The translations under genes were made by a program, and so were the position numbers. Positions 63,795-64,000 of a DNA stretch of 64,000 nucleotides are shown in pieces (positions within the stretch are counted from its first letter, which is position 1; each line of letters begins with the position of its first letter). The stretch is from Algoriphagus sp. (GTDB lineage Bacteria > Bacteroidota > Bacteroidia > Cytophagales > Cyclobacteriaceae): positions 32,327 to 96,326 of the forward strand of contig NZ_JABXIN010000016.1 of assembly GCF_013373065.1 (NCBI RefSeq), read 5' to 3'. The notes beneath the pieces were generated by a model, which worked only from the letters and a program-made list of their open reading frames with translations, had not been told where the DNA came from and did no database searches.

Positions 63795-63980
63795 CCATCT
63801 CCCGATAAGGATCTGGAACTTGGTATAGAGACTCTACCCCTCCTCATCTATTGGAAGAGAGAGCCGAGAAAAAAATGACAATTTGGGCTCCCGATAACCA
63901 TCGGGACCAGTTGATAGAGCTTCTGACTCTTCCGATTCATTGGGACAGGAGGTCGCTGAAGAAAAATGATAATTTGGGCC
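63795..63980. repeat. Two imperfect ~90-bp tandem copies ahead of a tRNA gene
   Basis: Copy A (~63795-63888) and copy B (~63885-63979) align along their whole length: CTCCCGATAA near the start, TATAGAG or GATAGAG, GACTCT or ACTCT, CATTGG or TATTGG, and a shared end AAAATGAyAATTTGGGC. The period is 89-91 bases. Copy B contains TCCCGATAACCATCGGGA, a 7-bp hairpin. Copy B runs directly into the tRNA at 63976. No ORF fits here. Confidence 0.7.
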
Positions 63981-64000
63981 TATAGCTCAGTTGGTTAGAG
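63976..64000 (+). tRNA. tRNA gene, 5' part (probably tRNA-Ile)
   Basis: GGGCCTATAGCTCAGTTGG plus TTAGAG has the acceptor 5' strand, TA at positions 8-9, and D-arm AGCTCAGTTGGTTAGAG. The GGGCCTATAGCTC start is the common tRNA-Ile(GAU) form. The anticodon lies outside the window, so identity is unproven. No 16S rRNA precedes it. Confidence 0.75.

Noticed and set aside
63727..63975. rRNA operon spacer before tRNA-Ile
   Set aside because: The DNA upstream of the tRNA does not resemble the 3' end of 16S rRNA and contains a HAD gene and a degenerate repeat instead.
63885..63979. Functional second tRNA in repeat copy B
   Set aside because: No full cloverleaf can be drawn; only fragments look like tRNA arms, so it is listed as a repeat.

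Overview
The window looks like a chromosomal stretch from a member of the Bacteroidota, most likely order Cytophagales, family Cyclobacteriaceae (Algoriphagus-like). Evidence read from the sequence: low-to-middle GC; several secreted proteins ending in a type IX secretion (T9SS) sorting domain; a T9SS plug-type protein; a SusE-like lipoprotein; a DUF3276/PUR-type protein; scarce Shine-Dalgarno sites; and some TAnnTTTG promoter elements of the Bacteroidetes type. The genus is inference. I see no insertion sequence, prophage, integrase, rRNA or CRISPR array. Most of the window is core genome.

Region by region. 1-8265: the tail of an outer-membrane barrel protein, a secreted metzincin, an M3 oligopeptidase, an AI-2E-family permease and a TPR lipoprotein, all on +. 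8253-16360: a hybrid histidine kinase, a PepSY-like/DUF2490 pair, aconitase and an AtoE-type fatty-acid transporter, all on -. 16454-23462: a 7TM sensor kinase, an acyl-CoA reductase divergent from a ferredoxin, a DUF3276 protein, a second AI-2E permease, ychF and a stand-alone Cas6-like protein. 23511-31102: the T9SS plug protein, an ABC-F ATPase, a sugar-dehydrogenase-like lipoprotein, an exonuclease/GIY-YIG fusion and an FAD oxidoreductase. 31224-36388: a four-gene glycan-initiation cluster on - (polyprenyl-P sugar-1-P transferase, PLP aminotransferase, second sugar-1-P transferase, membrane-bound NDP-sugar dehydratase).

36671-48629 is a starch/maltodextrin locus around a LacI-family regulator. 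On - lie a SusE-like lipoprotein, a T9SS-exported GH13 amylase, class II fructose-bisphosphate aldolase and a GH13 lipoprotein. On + lie a GH31 alpha-glucosidase and an MFS sugar carrier. Two LacI-type palindromes flank the regulator gene, one facing each arm. SusC and SusD are absent from the window. The inferred route is extracellular and surface cleavage of glucan, uptake, and cytoplasmic hydrolysis to glucose.

48664-64000: an orphan cytoplasmic periplasmic-binding-fold protein, surE, a small exported protein, ribBA, dnaG, an Mrp-type ATPase paired with a NifU-type Fe-S protein, a T9SS-targeted M43 protease, a PASTA protein / T9SS cargo / rhodanese operon, a site-2-protease homologue and a HAD phosphatase. 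A degenerate ~90-bp tandem repeat then runs into the 5' end of a tRNA gene cut by the window edge.

The least explained items are the lone Cas6-like gene with no array and an atypical active-site region, the orphan cytoplasmic binding protein, the repeat beside the tRNA, and the incomplete glycan and Sus loci.
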